From positions 62,001 through 126,000 of the forward strand of contig JAPFBL010000103.1 in NCBI GenBank assembly GCA_026182355.1: DNA of 64,000 bases, read 5' to 3'. The stretch is from Hermatobates lingyangjiaoensis (taxonomy: Eukaryota; Arthropoda; Insecta; Hemiptera; Hermatobatidae). This document shows positions 11,936 through 22,666 of the stretch, piece by piece. Numbering within the stretch: position 1 is the stretch's first letter; each line of letters starts with the position of its first letter. Both the position numbers and the translations under genes were made by a program. Under the pieces are notes generated by a model that saw only the letters and a list, made by a program, of their open reading frames with translations, had not been told where the DNA came from and did no database searches.

Positions 11936-11939
11936 CATG

Positions 11940-11971
11940 TTTAATTAATTATATATATATATATATATATA
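11940..11971. repeat. (TA)n tract
   Basis: TA repeats. The last TA (11970-11971) is one copy of the Tigger-like element's target duplication. Confidence 0.9.
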
Positions 11972-13221
11972 CAGTAGATTCCGTTAATTGGGACACATCG
12001 GGACCGAGGCGTTTTGTCCCAATTAAGCGCTGTTACTAATTAAACGATTATCATCGAATTTTTTTTGGAATTATTTGATTGGTTTTAGGAACAATGCCAT
12101 TAACCAGTAACACACAAAATTAAACAATGCATATTATTTTTTAATAATTTTATTTATACGAAAACAGCTATCCAGAAATTCCAGCTGTATATTTCGTAGG
12201 TTGTCTAAGTGAGGTCGAACTCCTCTGACTTCGCCTTCAATATTGGACCGTTGATATTTACGCCTCTGCCACTAACAATAGAAAACCATTGATCTAGTGC
12301 TTCTTCAACGTCTGGATCCTTCCCATCACGTTTTCTTTTGAATGTCCCTGCCGGTCCTTCTTGTAATGCGAATTCCTCACGCAGTTGACTTTCTTGTCGT
12401 AAGACACGCGATATGGTAGATTTTGGTACACCAGTTATCTCAGCGAGCCGACGATAACTTGTATTAAGTGGCTGGCTTTTTATTTTATCAAGCAAAGCAA
12501 TTTTACTAGTAAGTGTCAAATCGTTTCTTGGCCTTTTGGCAAGGGTAATAGTTTTGAAAATACAATTGAGGAAAAATAATTTCACGCGCAAGGTGAATCG
12601 GTGAGCGAATAAACTCGCAATAGTGACAATAACTTCACCTGCAAGATGTATGTATGGTGAGTGAATGAACGCGCAAGAATTGAGACAGTTGTCACAGCGA
12701 AGTGTATCGGTAGCTGAATAGGAAAAGACTGAAGCTAATGTCGACGTGAGGCTGCCGCGGCTTTTTAAAACACGGGTGTCAGGATCAGAAAGAAGCCGCC
12801 ATTCCGGCTTTCCCGGACTAAGGAAGGAGGGGGGGGGGGGGGGGTTGTTTTGCCGCTGCACTGGCTCGGATGGAAAAGATAGCAAATGTGAACATGAAGC
12901 AGCTGCGGATTTTTAAAACACGGGTATCGGGTTCAGAAAGAAGCCGCCTTTCTGGCTTTCCCGGGATTTAGAAGGGGGTGGTGTTTGTTTTGCCGCTGCA
13001 CCGGCTCGGTTAAACCGGAACTCAGTTAAAACATACTCGGTTAATCAGGACTCTACTGTACTAAAATCTTATATTCACTGTCCCAATTAAGCGGAATATT
13101 GTCCCAATTAAACATACAAATTTACAATTGTGGTTCATAGTTTGGTTTCCGTTCTTTGAGATTTGTCCCAAATAAGCGGCTGTCCCAATTAAGCGGTGTC
13201 CCAATTAAGCGGAATCCACTG
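11972..13221 (-). mobile_element. pogo/Tigger-like DNA transposon, internally deleted
   Basis: A 1250-bp element with terminal inverted repeats: the left end starts CAGTAGATTCCGTTAATTGG, and the right end read on the minus strand starts CAGTGGATTCCGCTTAATTG. TA dinucleotides flank both ends (11970-11971 and 13222-13223), the target duplication of the Tc1/mariner/pogo superfamily. Sub-terminal repeats of TGTCCCAATTAAGCGG recur near both ends. It carries only the DNA-binding part of a transposase (12205-12550, minus). Two tandem diverged copies of a GC-rich block lie at about 12755-12880 and 12900-13010, with a 16-base G run at 12829-12844. It appears non-autonomous. Confidence 0.9.
12205..12550 (-). 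pseudogene. CENP-B/Tigger-type transposase, N-terminal DNA-binding fragment
   Basis: About 110 residues beginning near AKRPRNDLTL and ending at a stop at 12205. The segment SYRRLAEITGVPKSTISRV is a helix-turn-helix of the CENP-B/psq type, and KRKRDGKDPDVEEALDQWF resembles the start of the second CENP-B-type HTH. Full-length Tigger transposases run to several hundred residues with a DDE catalytic core; none follows here, so this is truncated. The open frame extends upstream to 12885, but that part lies in the duplicated GC-rich block and shows no similarity, so I do not use that start. Confidence 0.8.
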
Positions 13222-13231
13222 TATATATATA

Positions 13232-13900
13232 CACCTAATCAACAGTAGAAAATTGAGAAATGAGAATAATGTTTTTAACCAAATCAACTGGCTTCATCAG
13301 TTATACTTGAACAGTTGATTTGTTCGAAACAGTTTCGACCTCTGATTTTTGTTCGTTTTCGTCAGGGTTTTTCAAGCACATGAAGAACATCTTAAGCTAA
13401 TCTCTTGTCTTATTTTTAGGAATCTTCTGGCCAACATAAGATACAGCCTTTATTTATATAACAATACAAATAAATATTATATTATTCAATACAATTCCCA
13501 TTACAATGGTATCTACGTAAAGCACAGTTACTTTATTGTCATTTGCCACGTTTTTTGTAAATTTCAAGTTTCTACAACAACAAAAATTATAAAGAATAAA
13601 ATGCGTTGTTTATTATATAAAATATGATAAAGTACATATTCCATTATGGAATGTTGCTCAAAATGTGTCAAAACCAAGGGAGAGATTTATATTTGGAGGT
13701 TTATGGAATTATGAGTTTTTCAAATTTTAGATACATATCTGAATATTCATCTACCTGCCACTCAGGTATTGTTCTAAATGTATATTTAAAACAGACTTAG
13801 GGGACATCAAAACGTATAATCCTTCAAAATAAATGATATTCTACTTGAGGCTAGAGTCGTTGAAAAACACAGAAATAAATGTAAACACTGTGATGAAGAA
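13232..13900. other. AT-rich interval, nothing recognised
   Basis: The 92-codon plus-strand frame at 13349-13627 is tyrosine/asparagine-rich low-complexity translation and not a convincing gene. Confidence 0.45.
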
Positions 13901-14180
13901 CATGTGTGAATGAGAGGGTAGCTATGAGAGGTGGGCTGCGACATGGCTCTTTGAGGACCCCGGGCAGAAGGGAAAGCCAAGTGACAGGTGTCACGAGACC
14001 CCACCTCCTCCGGGAGCAACGCCTCCCCATCCCGCCCCCTCCAAAGGTGCAAGGACGTGCCTGACGTCACCCAAGGTCACCCATTCCTGTATTGTACCAA
14101 TATTTGCACTGCCAAGGCCTCACGTCTCACTCCCTCTCGCTTCTCCAATCTGCCTTAATTGCTTCCTAACTCTTGTCGTT
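13901..14180. promoter_or_regulatory. GC-rich island with a CRE palindrome
   Basis: A sharp local rise in G+C within AT-rich flanks. It contains the palindrome TGACGTCA (14062-14069), the full cAMP-response-element site, and close by CAAGGTCA (14072-14079), a nuclear-receptor-type half site. A CAGGTGTC E-box-like site lies near 13984. No TATA or open frame with recognisable content is present. It could be an enhancer or promoter, or a fragment of an unrecognised GC-rich repeat; function is inference. Confidence 0.3.
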
Positions 14181-14335
14181 TGTTTACAGCCGAATCACAA
14201 TCTCACCGTCCTCACAGATCTAACGTATCAAATACTACCCCAATACAACACCCACAATTTCCCCGTAAATAAGAAAATTCTGTAATTTGATCTATATATC
14301 TATGTATATGTATATATATAAACGACATTAACATA

Positions 14336-14790
14336 AAGAACACGCAGAAAATAAACAGAAACTCACTACTATATTTCGATGGCCTCGTCATCAGGAGCAT
14401 AGGAACGAGTCACTCCGCAGGGAGATCACGACTGGCCGGTGGTCTTGAAGAAACACTCAAAACAGTGTAGGCAACTTATGGACGGATGGGAGGCAAGGAT
14501 AGATAAAGAAATAAAAGCAAAATAAATTATAAGAAATGAAAACAGAAATTATTACCACGAGTAAAAAAACCACCCGAAAAATAAGTAAGTAAACAAAAGA
14601 TAAATTAAAATAAATAAAAGGAATAATCAACGATTGAGGTTAAGCCCAGGAGCAGATCCCCCCCCCAAAGACTAATAAGAACTTCTTCTGAAGCTCTCAG
14701 AGTGACTTTTGAATTGTTATCAGTTATCTGTCTCAGGACCTGTACATGGAAACAGTCATTAAACTGTGTCTGTGAGAACAGGCATGGGTA
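14336..14790 (-). mobile_element. Penelope-like element family A, 3' part
   Basis: Minus-strand copy: the end of the endonuclease frame (about 14790-14665, with FNDCFHVQVLRQI and VTLRASEE as in the 15.6-kb copy), an AT-rich 3' untranslated stretch, then the terminal motif whose minus strand reads CTGATGA (14394-14388) ... CGAAATATAG (14378-14369). Stem II is weak in this copy. It faces the plus-strand copy at 15106, so the two are divergently inverted. Confidence 0.75.
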
Positions 14791-14936
14791 TATATACTGA
14801 AGATTCTTCCAGTTTGAAGAATCGTTTCATCTAATTGGTTATATACATGTATATATTTTAAAAATATTTATATATATATATATTTTGTCTTATATTTTTC
14901 CAAAATACGAAATTTTTTCTTCAACTCAGAACTCAA

Positions 14937-15050
14937 CTTAAAAATTAATTCACCATAATTTCTTGTTTTATTATTGAACGTACACCGAAACATGTTCAAT
15001 AATAAAACAAGAAATTATGGTGAATTAATTTTAAGTTGAGTTCTGAGTTA
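14937..15050. repeat. Inverted repeat with hammerhead 3' half
   Basis: Arms reading AATTCACCATAATTTCTTG and its complement flank a short centre containing CCGAAACATGTTC (gaaa at 14987-14990). GAAA followed by self-complementary CATG is the 3' half of a PLE hammerhead; the 5' core is missing. (TA)n lies on both sides. Confidence 0.5.
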
Positions 15051-15065
15051 GAAAAATAAATAAAA

Positions 15066-15098
15066 ATATATATATTATATATATATATATATATATAC
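15066..15098. repeat. (TA)n microsatellite
   Basis: TA repeats directly upstream of the truncated 5' end of the PLE copy at 15106. Confidence 0.9.
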
Positions 15099-15105
15099 TG
15101 CAGAC

Positions 15106-15719
15106 GTTCATCATAATTCAGTCCTAGGAGGGATCGCAGTGACTCTAATTTCCTCATCACCACTTATTTTCCTGGTGCTCATAGGCTGGGTGCAGTTGTC
15201 AGGGAGTTTTTCCCTATACTTTCTTCTTCCTCCTGTACTTCTTCAGTCTTTAGTGAGGCACCTTCCATTTCCTATCGCAAACCTGCAAATCTTCAATCTA
15301 TCTTCTCTCACATCTCTTCTCCTAAGCCTCCAAAAACTGCTGGTGGTATGGTTCAATGTGGACGTCGTGGATGTCTTACTTGTTCTATCATCAATCCTGT
15401 TCCTTCCTTGACCTCTGTCCATAGTAAACGCACCTACCCTATCTCTCACAAGACCTCTTGTACCTCTGGTAACTGCGTTTACCGTTTGGATTGCACCCAG
15501 TGTGATTCTTTTTATGTGGGTTTGGATTCCACCAAGCTAAGCCTGCGTATGAATAATCACAGGTCATCCGTTGGCAAACGCAGTGACCTTCCCGTTGCTA
15601 CTCATGCCAGTTCTCACGGACTCAGTTTTAATGACTGTTTCCGTGTACAGGTCCTGAGGCAGATTGATCAGACTAATTCGAAAGTTACTCTGAGAGCTTC
15701 AGAAGAAAGCACTTATTAG
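15106..15719 (+). pseudogene. PLE linker and GIY-YIG-type endonuclease domain
   Basis: The last 370 bases are one open frame. It starts in the linker (MVQCGRRGCLTC, a CxxC motif typical of the region between reverse transcriptase and endonuclease in PLEs), passes KTSCTSGNCVYRLDCTQC, then FYVGLDSTKLSLRMNNHRSS (the YVG, Arg and His positions of a GIY-YIG fold) and ends SEESTY. The 5' 230 bases are in another frame, so at least one frameshift is present. The catalytic GIY is written CVY here, a divergent form. In intact PLEs this domain nicks target DNA for target-primed reverse transcription. Confidence 0.8.
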
Positions 15720-15880
15720 TCTTCTGGGCGGTCTTATGAGTGCTTCAGTTCGAACGCCAAGTCAGTCGTTATCAGCCTTTGGAGCGATTCACTTCTTTTC
15801 CTGAAGACGAGGACATCGAAATATAGTAGTGAGTTCAGTGGTTTCCTTTCTATGTGTTCTTTTTTAAATTCTGGTTTATA
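15106..15880 (+). mobile_element. Penelope-like element family A, 5'-truncated copy
   Basis: Contains the C-terminal coding region (15106-15719), a short 3' untranslated region, and a terminal hammerhead-like motif CTGAAGA (15801-15807) ... GAAA (15818-15821) TATAG. The 5' side begins in the linker after the reverse transcriptase and abuts (TA)n; the 3' side ends at another (TA)n. Same family as 14336-14790, 16085-17090 and 19431-20390. Confidence 0.85.
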
Positions 15881-16084
15881 TATATATATATTATTAAAAA
15901 CATAACCATAGTTGGGAGAAACTTGCTTTTTTTTAAGTTTCTCTATCTTTCTGAATAAGGATTTCGTTGTTGTTTCTAAACTACATAACAAACTTGCTAC
16001 ATAATTAACAGTCCACATGTTTCAACTCTTTCATAGAGGCATATTCAGGGCGAAAATGATTCTCAATTGCTTTTTCCTTTTACA

Positions 16085-16730
16085 TTAATGAAATTCATTA
16101 ATAACCGTGTAGTCCCTCCTGATGTACATCATAATTCTGGTCCTAGGAGGGATTGCAGTGACTCTACCTTCTTCATCACCACTTATTTTTTTCCTTGTGC
16201 TCATAGGCTGGGCGCAGTTATCAAGGAGCTCTTCCCTATACTTTCTTCTTCCACCTGTATTTCTTATGCCTTCAGAGAGGCACCTTCTACTTCGTTCCGA
16301 AAACCTGCCAATCTTAGGTCTATCTTTTCTCATATCTCTTCTCCGAAGCCTCCCAATACTGCTGGTGGTATGGTTCAGTGCGGACGTCGTGGGTGTCTTA
16401 TGTGTCCTATCATCAATCCCGTTCCTTCCTTTACTTCCTTCCTTAGCAAACGCACCTATCCTATCTCTCACAAGACCTCTTGCACCTCTGGTAACTGCGT
16501 TTAACTTTTGGATTGCACCCAATGTGATGCTTTTTATGTGGGTTTGGCTTCAACCAAACTGAGCCTACGAATGAATAATCACAGGTCGTCCGTTGGTGAA
16601 CACAGTGACCTTCCCGTTGCTACCCATGCCAGTTCTCACGGACTCAGTTTTAATGACTGTTTCCATGTACAGGTCCTGAGACAGAAAACTGATAACAATT
16701 CAAAAGTCTCTCTGAGAGTAGATTTATTTA
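16085..16730 (+). pseudogene. PLE C-terminal linker and GIY-YIG-type endonuclease
   Basis: A single frame is open from about 16085 to 16504 and again from 16505, interrupted only by a TAA where the 15.4-kb copy has TAC (Tyr of the CVYRLD motif). Visible in order: VVPPDVHHNSGPRRDC, the LGAVIKELFPIL segment, AFREAPSTSFRKPANLRSIF (the FRRxxNLR-like motif preceding the linker cysteines in PLEs), MVQCGRRGCLMCP, CTSGNCV-stop, DCTQCDAFYVGLAS, LRMNNH, and HGLSFNDCFHVQVL. After about 16715 it runs into a small internal deletion relative to the 15.6-kb copy. Confidence 0.85.
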
Positions 16731-17090
16731 GATTTAGGAGTAGATTTACTCCTGGGCTTACCCCAATCGTTGATTATTCCTTCTACTTTTTTAATTTATC
16801 TATTCTTTACTTACTTATTTTTATTTTTATTTCGTTTTTTATTTGTGCTGATAATTTTTGTTTTTATGTCTTATAATTTATTTTGCTTTTATTTCTTTAC
16901 TATTCTTGCCTCCCGTCCTTCCGTTAGTTAGCTACACTGTTTGAGTGTTTCTTCAAGACCACCGGCCAGTCGTGGTCTGCCTGCGGAGCGACTCGTTTCT
17001 ATTCTCCTGATGGCGAGGCCATGGAAATATAGGAGTGAGTTTCTGTTTCATTTCTGTGTGTTCTTTATGTCAATGTAATTTATTTAGTTC
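16085..17090 (+). mobile_element. Penelope-like element family A, copy in duplication unit 1
   Basis: Coding remnant (16085-16730), AT-rich 3' untranslated region, and terminal motif at about 17010-17045 in which CTGATGA has decayed to CTGATGG and GAAA to GGAAA. The tandem-duplication boundary (16127) falls inside its coding region. Confidence 0.85.
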
Positions 17091-17189
17091 GTGGAATCGT
17101 TTCATTTAATTGGTTACACTTTTTCGATAGAAATTCGATCCGAAACTGACAAATATAATTGAATGTACAAAAAAAACAAAGAGAAATTA

Positions 17190-17262
17190 AAATCACACAC
17201 TTACAGTCTTTAATTTTTGGTTTGCACCGTCTTCAGGAGAAGAAGAAGAGAGGCAAACCAAG
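17190..17262 (-). repeat. PLE-terminus-like repeat (family with TTTAATT block)
   Basis: CACTTACAGTCTTTAATTTT followed by GGTTTGCACC and TCTTCAGGAG. The minus strand gives CTGAAGA (17237-17231), a GGT/ACC stem with GCAA loop, then AAAA where a hammerhead would have GAAA. Shared with 3421-3475 and duplicated near 20500-20560. Confidence 0.4.
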
Positions 17263-18379
17263 TTCACTGGTTCAGAGGCGGTTGTAGACCGTCTGTGTAG
17301 CAGTGTGTTTGGTGCAGTGAGTTAATGAATAGATTAACTTTGAATATAAAACAAAAAAAATTCATATGTTAATATAATAAATAATCATTAATTTATATTA
17401 CTTAAAGTACGATACGGAAAATTTATTATTATAATAATATTAGAAAAAAAATTGTATTTGTATGTATGTTATACTTTACTATGGAGGATATAGAAATAAT
17501 AATCTCCCTCTTGGTAGGTTTACTCCCGTAACAATAAACAAAAAAAAAAATAGAGATTGCAAAACCTTTTTCATTGGACTGACTAGGGCTCTCAAAACAT
17601 GCAACGTGTACTTCGTTGAAAAAAAAGTGTACAATACTTCCATTTATTTATATTCTACATAGACAGTAAAGGAAGGTAGAACGGACATTAAATCAGAATT
17701 TAAATTATTAAATGGTTACAATGATCAAAATAGTGGAACAGAAATTTTTTGTACTGCGTGCTTAATATTTCTTCATATTGTAATTTGGAAATTATTTCAT
17801 CTTATGAGTCGTTTTTGGAATAATCATCTGTGACATGGTAATTCCTTTCTTTACGAATTTTTAGATTTTTATTTCATTTTCAAAAAAATTTCCTTTTATT
17901 TTCTTATATAATATCGAAAACAAGTACTTAAGTGTAAAAAAGGACATTTAAAAATTATGTTAGAACAAAAAAAAAAACCGGAACTCATTTCTGCTGTAGA
18001 ATCTATATAATGAAACCATGGCTAAAAACTGGTGCTGAAAGGTTTTCATGTTTTGTGGAAAGGTGTGTCGATCAGTAATTCTAAACCAGCTCCGAAAATA
18101 CAGGAATAAACCAAAGGCTAATAGCATCCTTATACTAAACACCATCAAAATACTTCAAAAAAATAATCAAAGACATTCTCTGGCAATTGCTATCTCAAGA
18201 GTATTGTAATTAGGTTCAGGAAGAATAATAGAAAAAATATATAGTAAAAAAATTATTGTAAAGACACCAAACTTAGTTTTTAGCCTTGTTTAAAAATCAA
18301 ACTTTCTTTTAACAAGATTCTTAATTTTTTTAAATAAACACCTCGTTATTTTATCTAAACAATAAAGTATACCTCCCAT
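17263..18379. other. AT-rich interval in unit 1, nothing recognised
   Basis: Short open frames at 17462-17662 (plus) and 17960-18148 (minus) have no recognised domain. The duplicate interval in unit 2 has indels that break the same frames, arguing against coding function. Confidence 0.5.
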
Positions 18380-18420
18380 AGTAGCATGTTTCGAATGATC
18401 AACATTCAGCTTCAGGATGT
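18380..18420 (-). ncRNA. Decayed hammerhead-like core (unit 1)
   Basis: On the minus strand: CTGAAGC (18415-18409; consensus CTGANGA), a hairpin with 5-bp GAATG/CATTC stem, then GAAA (18392-18389) followed by CATG. The final A of the CTGANGA core is C, so cleavage activity is doubtful. Its copy lies near 21700-21735 in unit 2. Likely a relic of a PLE terminal repeat. Confidence 0.45.
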
Positions 18421-18944
18421 GAATAACTCTTGCTTGAATTTTTTCTTTAGTATATATGAAGAGTATGGGTATGAAAAGTATGAAGACAGTATGAGGGTTG
18501 TTTTTCTTTAAGTAAAGTTTTTTCTTTGATCTGGTTAATCCTTTGGGGTGAGTGGCCTATCGGTCCTAATTTTGCTATAATTTTTCATCTTTAATATTTA
18601 AGACTGGTTTCATTTTTTGAATTAATATAGCTTCCAATATTCTCAGTTTGTGGTAGTTACCTTCTTTTTTTAATTACGAAATGTGAATAAAAAATAGTCA
18701 TTAATATGATTGCAAATTATCCATTAAAATTTGTTCAGGAAAAATAAGTGAGGGTTGAACAGCTTGTGATAGAAGAAATATAGTATCTCTGACTACGTTT
18801 ATTAAAAAGTACTCGCCAACCCCATTGAAACAGCATAGAACACTCAAATTGTCTTTGAACCACTCAGAAAGGTTCGTAAGACACAAATAAACACGATTCC
18901 GTGATCAAAATCTGAATATGTTGTCTCTCGGTTAGGACGTTAAG
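18421..18944. other. AT-rich interval in unit 1
   Basis: A 61-codon minus frame at 18701-18886 (LTNLSEWFKDNLSV near its start) is not recognised. It lies upstream, on the same strand, of the hammerhead-like core at 18380-18415, so it could be PLE-derived, but no domain supports this. Confidence 0.35.
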
Positions 18945-19345
18945 CCTGTTTTGACCTTATGTGTACCTCGCCCTCTCGGCCATACCTAAAATCAGCTGAT
19001 GCAATTTAATGTGCAATTTTTTAGGCACTTCAAATTCAAAATGAGTTCGAAATGCCCTTGGTGACCTCGCGGAGGCGTGTCTGCAGGATACTATATCTCG
19101 TATCATGGCATACTCACGTATCAGTATCAGATCTACGCTACAATACGACAATATAATAACAGGTCAGACTGACACTTAATAACTTCAAAACTATTTAAAA
19201 GTGTACCTCATAGCACCTCCTGCTTGTAGTACAAGACTTGTAGATCGGTCTTAAGCCTGTACAATATCAGGGACTCGTTAAAGATCTCTACTCAGATAAA
19301 TTTCAGTTAGGTAAACTTTAGAACTCCTAATGTAGAATTATTAAG
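18945..19345 (+). repeat. Composite SINE: unrelated 5' part joined to the common SINE body
   Basis: The 5' part (about 18957-19190) matches 33420-33670 (phrases such as CTCTCGGCCA, CACTTCAAATTCAAAATGAG, GGTGACC, ATCAGATC, ACAGGTCAG). The 3' part (about 19230-19345) is the body of the tRNA-headed SINEs (CCTGTACAATATCAGGGACT, CGTTAAAGATCTCTACTC, TCAGTTAGGTAAACTTTAG). The 3' CCTAA tail is missing. Duplicated at 22258-22666. Confidence 0.65.
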
Positions 19346-19430
19346 GTAGAAGCAATAGTCCCTTGAGCAATGAACATCAGAGGTGTAACTTTCTAGCAGA
19401 CCCTCAAAAGGCATTACTGGAAGAGTGGTA

Positions 19431-20390
19431 CATCATAATTCTGGTCCTAGGAGGGATTGCAGTGACTTTACCTTCTTCATCACCACTTATTTTTTTCCTG
19501 TATTCATAGGCTGGGCGCAGTTATCAAGGAGCTCTTCCCTATACTTCTTCTTCCACCTGTATTTCTTATGCCTTCAGAGAGGCACCTTCTACTTCGTTCC
19601 GAAAACCTGCCAATCTTATATCTATCTTTTCTCATATCTCTTCTCCAAGCCTTCAAATACTGCTGGTGGTATGGTTCAGTGCGGACGTCGTGGGTGTCTT
19701 ACGTGTCCTATCATCAATCCCGTTCCTTCCTTTACTTCCTTCCTTAGCAAACGCACCTACCTATCTCTCACAAGACCTCTTGCACCTCTGGTAACTGCGT
19801 TTAACTTTTGGATTGCACCCAATGTGATGCTTTTTATGTGGGTTTGGCTTCAACCAAACTGAGCCTACGTATGAATAATCACAGGTCGTCCGTTGTGAAC
19901 GCAGTGACCTTCCCGTTGCTACCCATGCCAGTTTTCACGGACTCAGTTTTAATGACTGTTTCCGTGTACAGGTTCTGAGACAGAAAACTGATAACAATTC
20001 AAAAGTCTCTCTGAGAGCTTCAGAAGAAGTTTATTTAGTCATTTGGGGGGTAGATTTACTCCTGGGCTTAACCCCAATCGTTGATTATTCCTTCTACTTT
20101 TTTAATTTATCTATTCTTTACTTACTTATTTTTATTTTTATTTCGGTTTTTTATTTGTGCTGATAATTTTTGTTTTTATGTCTTATAATTTATTTTGCTT
20201 TTATTTCTTTACTATCCTTGCCTCCCATCCTTCCGTTAGTTAGCTACACTGTTTGAGTGTTTCTTCAAGACCACCGCCAGTCGTGTCTGCCTGCGGAGCG
20301 ACTCGTTTCTATTCTCCTGATGGCGAGGCCATGGAAATATAGGAGTGAGTTTCTGTTTCATTTCTGTGTGTTCTTTATGTCAATGTAATT
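19431..20390 (+). pseudogene. Penelope-like element family A, copy in duplication unit 2
   Basis: Same order as 16127-17090, with extra frameshifts: one-base losses in the CACCTACCTATC region and at CCGTTGTGAACG break the frame that is open in unit 1. It keeps the same TAA in place of the CVY tyrosine codon, so that mutation predates the duplication. It retains the AGAGCTTCAGAAGAAG end segment that unit 1 has lost at about 16718. Confidence 0.85.
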
Positions 20391-22257
20391 TATTTAGTTC
20401 GTGGAATCGTTTCATTTAATTGGTTACACTTTTTCGATAGAAATTCGATCCGAAACTGACAAATATAATTGAATGTACAAAAAAAAAAAGAGAAATTAAA
20501 ATCACACACTTACAGTCTTTAATTTTTGGTTTGCACCGTCTTCAGGAGAAGAAGAAGAGAGGCAAACCAAGTTCACTGGTTCAGAGGCGGTTGTAGACCG
20601 TCTGTGTAGCAGTGTGTTTGGTGCAGTGAGTTAATGAATAGATTAACTTTGAATATAAAACAAAAAAAATTCATATGTTAATATAATAAATAATTATTAA
20701 TTTATATTACTTAAAGTACGATACGGAAAATTTATTATTATAATAATATTAGAAAAAAAATTGTATTTGTATGTATGTTATACTTTACTATGGAGGATAT
20801 AGAAATAATAATCTCCCTCTTGGTAGGTTTACTCCCGTAACAATAAACAAAAAAAAAATAGAGATTGCAAAACCTTTTTCATTGGACTGACTAGGGCTCT
20901 CAAAACATGCAACGTGTACTTCGTTGAAAAAAAAGTGTACAATACTTCCATTTATTTATATTCTACATAGACAGTAAAGGAAGGTAGAACGGACATTAAA
21001 TCAGAATTTAAATTGTTAAATGGTTACAATGATCAAAATAGTGGAACAGAAATTTTTTGTACTGCGTGCTTAATATTTCTTCATATTGTAATTTGGAAAT
21101 TATTTCATCTTATGAGTCGTTTTTGGAATAATCATCTGTGACATGGTAATTCCTTTCTTTACGAATTTTTACATTTTTATTTTCATTTTCAAAAAAATTT
21201 CCTTTTATTTTCTTATATAATATCGAATAACAAGTACTTAAGTGTAAAAAAGGACATTTAAAAATTTATGTTAGAACAAAAAAAAAACCGGAACTCATTT
21301 CTGCTGGTAGAATCTATATAATGAAACCATGGCTAAAAACTGGTGGCTGAAAGGTTTTTCATGTTTTGTGGAAAGGTGTGTCGATCAGTAATTCTAAACC
21401 AGCTCCGAAAATACAGGAATTAACCAAAGGCTAATAGCATCCTTATACTAAACACCATCAAAATACTTCAAAAAAATAATCAAAGACATTCTCTGGCAAT
21501 TGCTATCTCAAGAGTATTGTAATTAGGTTCAGGAAGAATAATAGAAAAAATATATAGTAAAAAAATTATTGTAAATGACACCAAACTTAGTTTTTAGCCT
21601 TGTTTAAAAATCAAACTTTCTTTTAACAAGATTCTTAATTTTTTTAAATAACACCTCGTTATTTTATCTAAACAATAAAGTATACCTCCCATAGTAGCAT
21701 GTTTCGAATGATCAACATTCAGCTTCAGGATGTGAATAACTTCTTGCTTGAATTTTCTTCTTTAGTATATATGAAGAGTATGGGTATGAAAAGTATGAAG
21801 ACAGTATGAGGGTTGTTTTTCTTTAAGTAAAGTTTTTTCTTTGATCTGGTTAATCCTTTGGGGTGAGTGGCCTATCGGTCCTAATTTTGCTATAATTTTT
21901 CATCTTTAATATTTAAGACTGGTTTCATTTTTTGAATTAATATAGCTTCCAATATTCTCAGTTTGTGGTAGTTACCTTCTTTTTTAATTACGAAATGTGA
22001 ATAAAAAATAGTCATTAATATGATTGCAAATTATCCATGTAAAATTTGTTCAGGAAAAATAAGTGAGGGTTGAACAGCTTGTGATAGAAGAAATATAGTA
22101 TCTCTGACTACGTTTATTAAAAAGTACTCGCCAACCCCATTGAAACAGCATAGAACACTCAAATTGTCTTTGAACCACTCAGAAAGGTTCGGTAAGACAC
22201 AAATAAACACGATTCCGTGATCAAAATCTGAATATATTGTCTCTCGGTTAGGACGTT

Positions 22258-22666
22258 AAGCCTGTTTTGACCTTATGTGCACCTCGCCTTCTCGGCCATA
22301 CCTAAAATCAAATCAGGCTGATGCAATTTAATGTGCAATTTGTTAGGCACTTCAAATTCAAAATGAGTTCGAAATGCCCTTGGTGACCTCGCGGAGGCGT
22401 GTCTGCAGGATACTACATCTCGTATCATGGCATACTCACGTATCAGTATCAGATCTACGCTACAATATGACAATATAATAACAGGTCAGACTGATACTTA
22501 AAACTTAAAAACTATATAAAAGTGTACCTCATAGTACCTCCTGCTTGTAGTACAAGACTTGTAGGTCGGTCTCAAGCCTGTATAATATCAGGGACTCGTT
22601 AAAGATCTCTACTCAGATAAATTTCAGTTAGGTAAACTTTAGAACTCCTAATGTAGAATTATTAAG
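22258..22666 (+). repeat. Composite SINE (unit 2 copy)
   Basis: Duplicate of 18945-19345 with small differences, e.g. AAATCAAATCAGGCTGATGC against AAATCAGCTGATGC. The unit 2 form keeps the AATCAGGCTGATG phrase also seen at 33477-33490, so here unit 2 is closer to the ancestral repeat. Confidence 0.65.

Larger units (their letters stand above)
16127..19430 (+). repeat. Tandem duplication, unit 1
   Basis: A 3304-bp unit repeated directly as 19431-22751. Unit 1 starts GTA|CATCATAATTCTGG within a PLE coding region and ends AAGAGTGGTA. It contains a PLE fragment, a hammerhead-like core on the minus strand (18380-18415) and a composite SINE (18945-19345). The copies differ by scattered substitutions and many single-base indels, several in homopolymers. 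Confidence 0.95.

Noticed and set aside
12551..12885. Upstream half of the 226-codon minus frame as part of a transposase
   Set aside because: It is translation of the GC-rich internal duplication and G run (PPPPPSFLSPGKPEW...); similarity to CENP-B-type proteins begins only near 12550.
16085..16522. 145-codon minus frame antisense to the PLE
   Set aside because: It is the complement of the PLE linker/endonuclease coding region, whose plus-strand motifs are clear.
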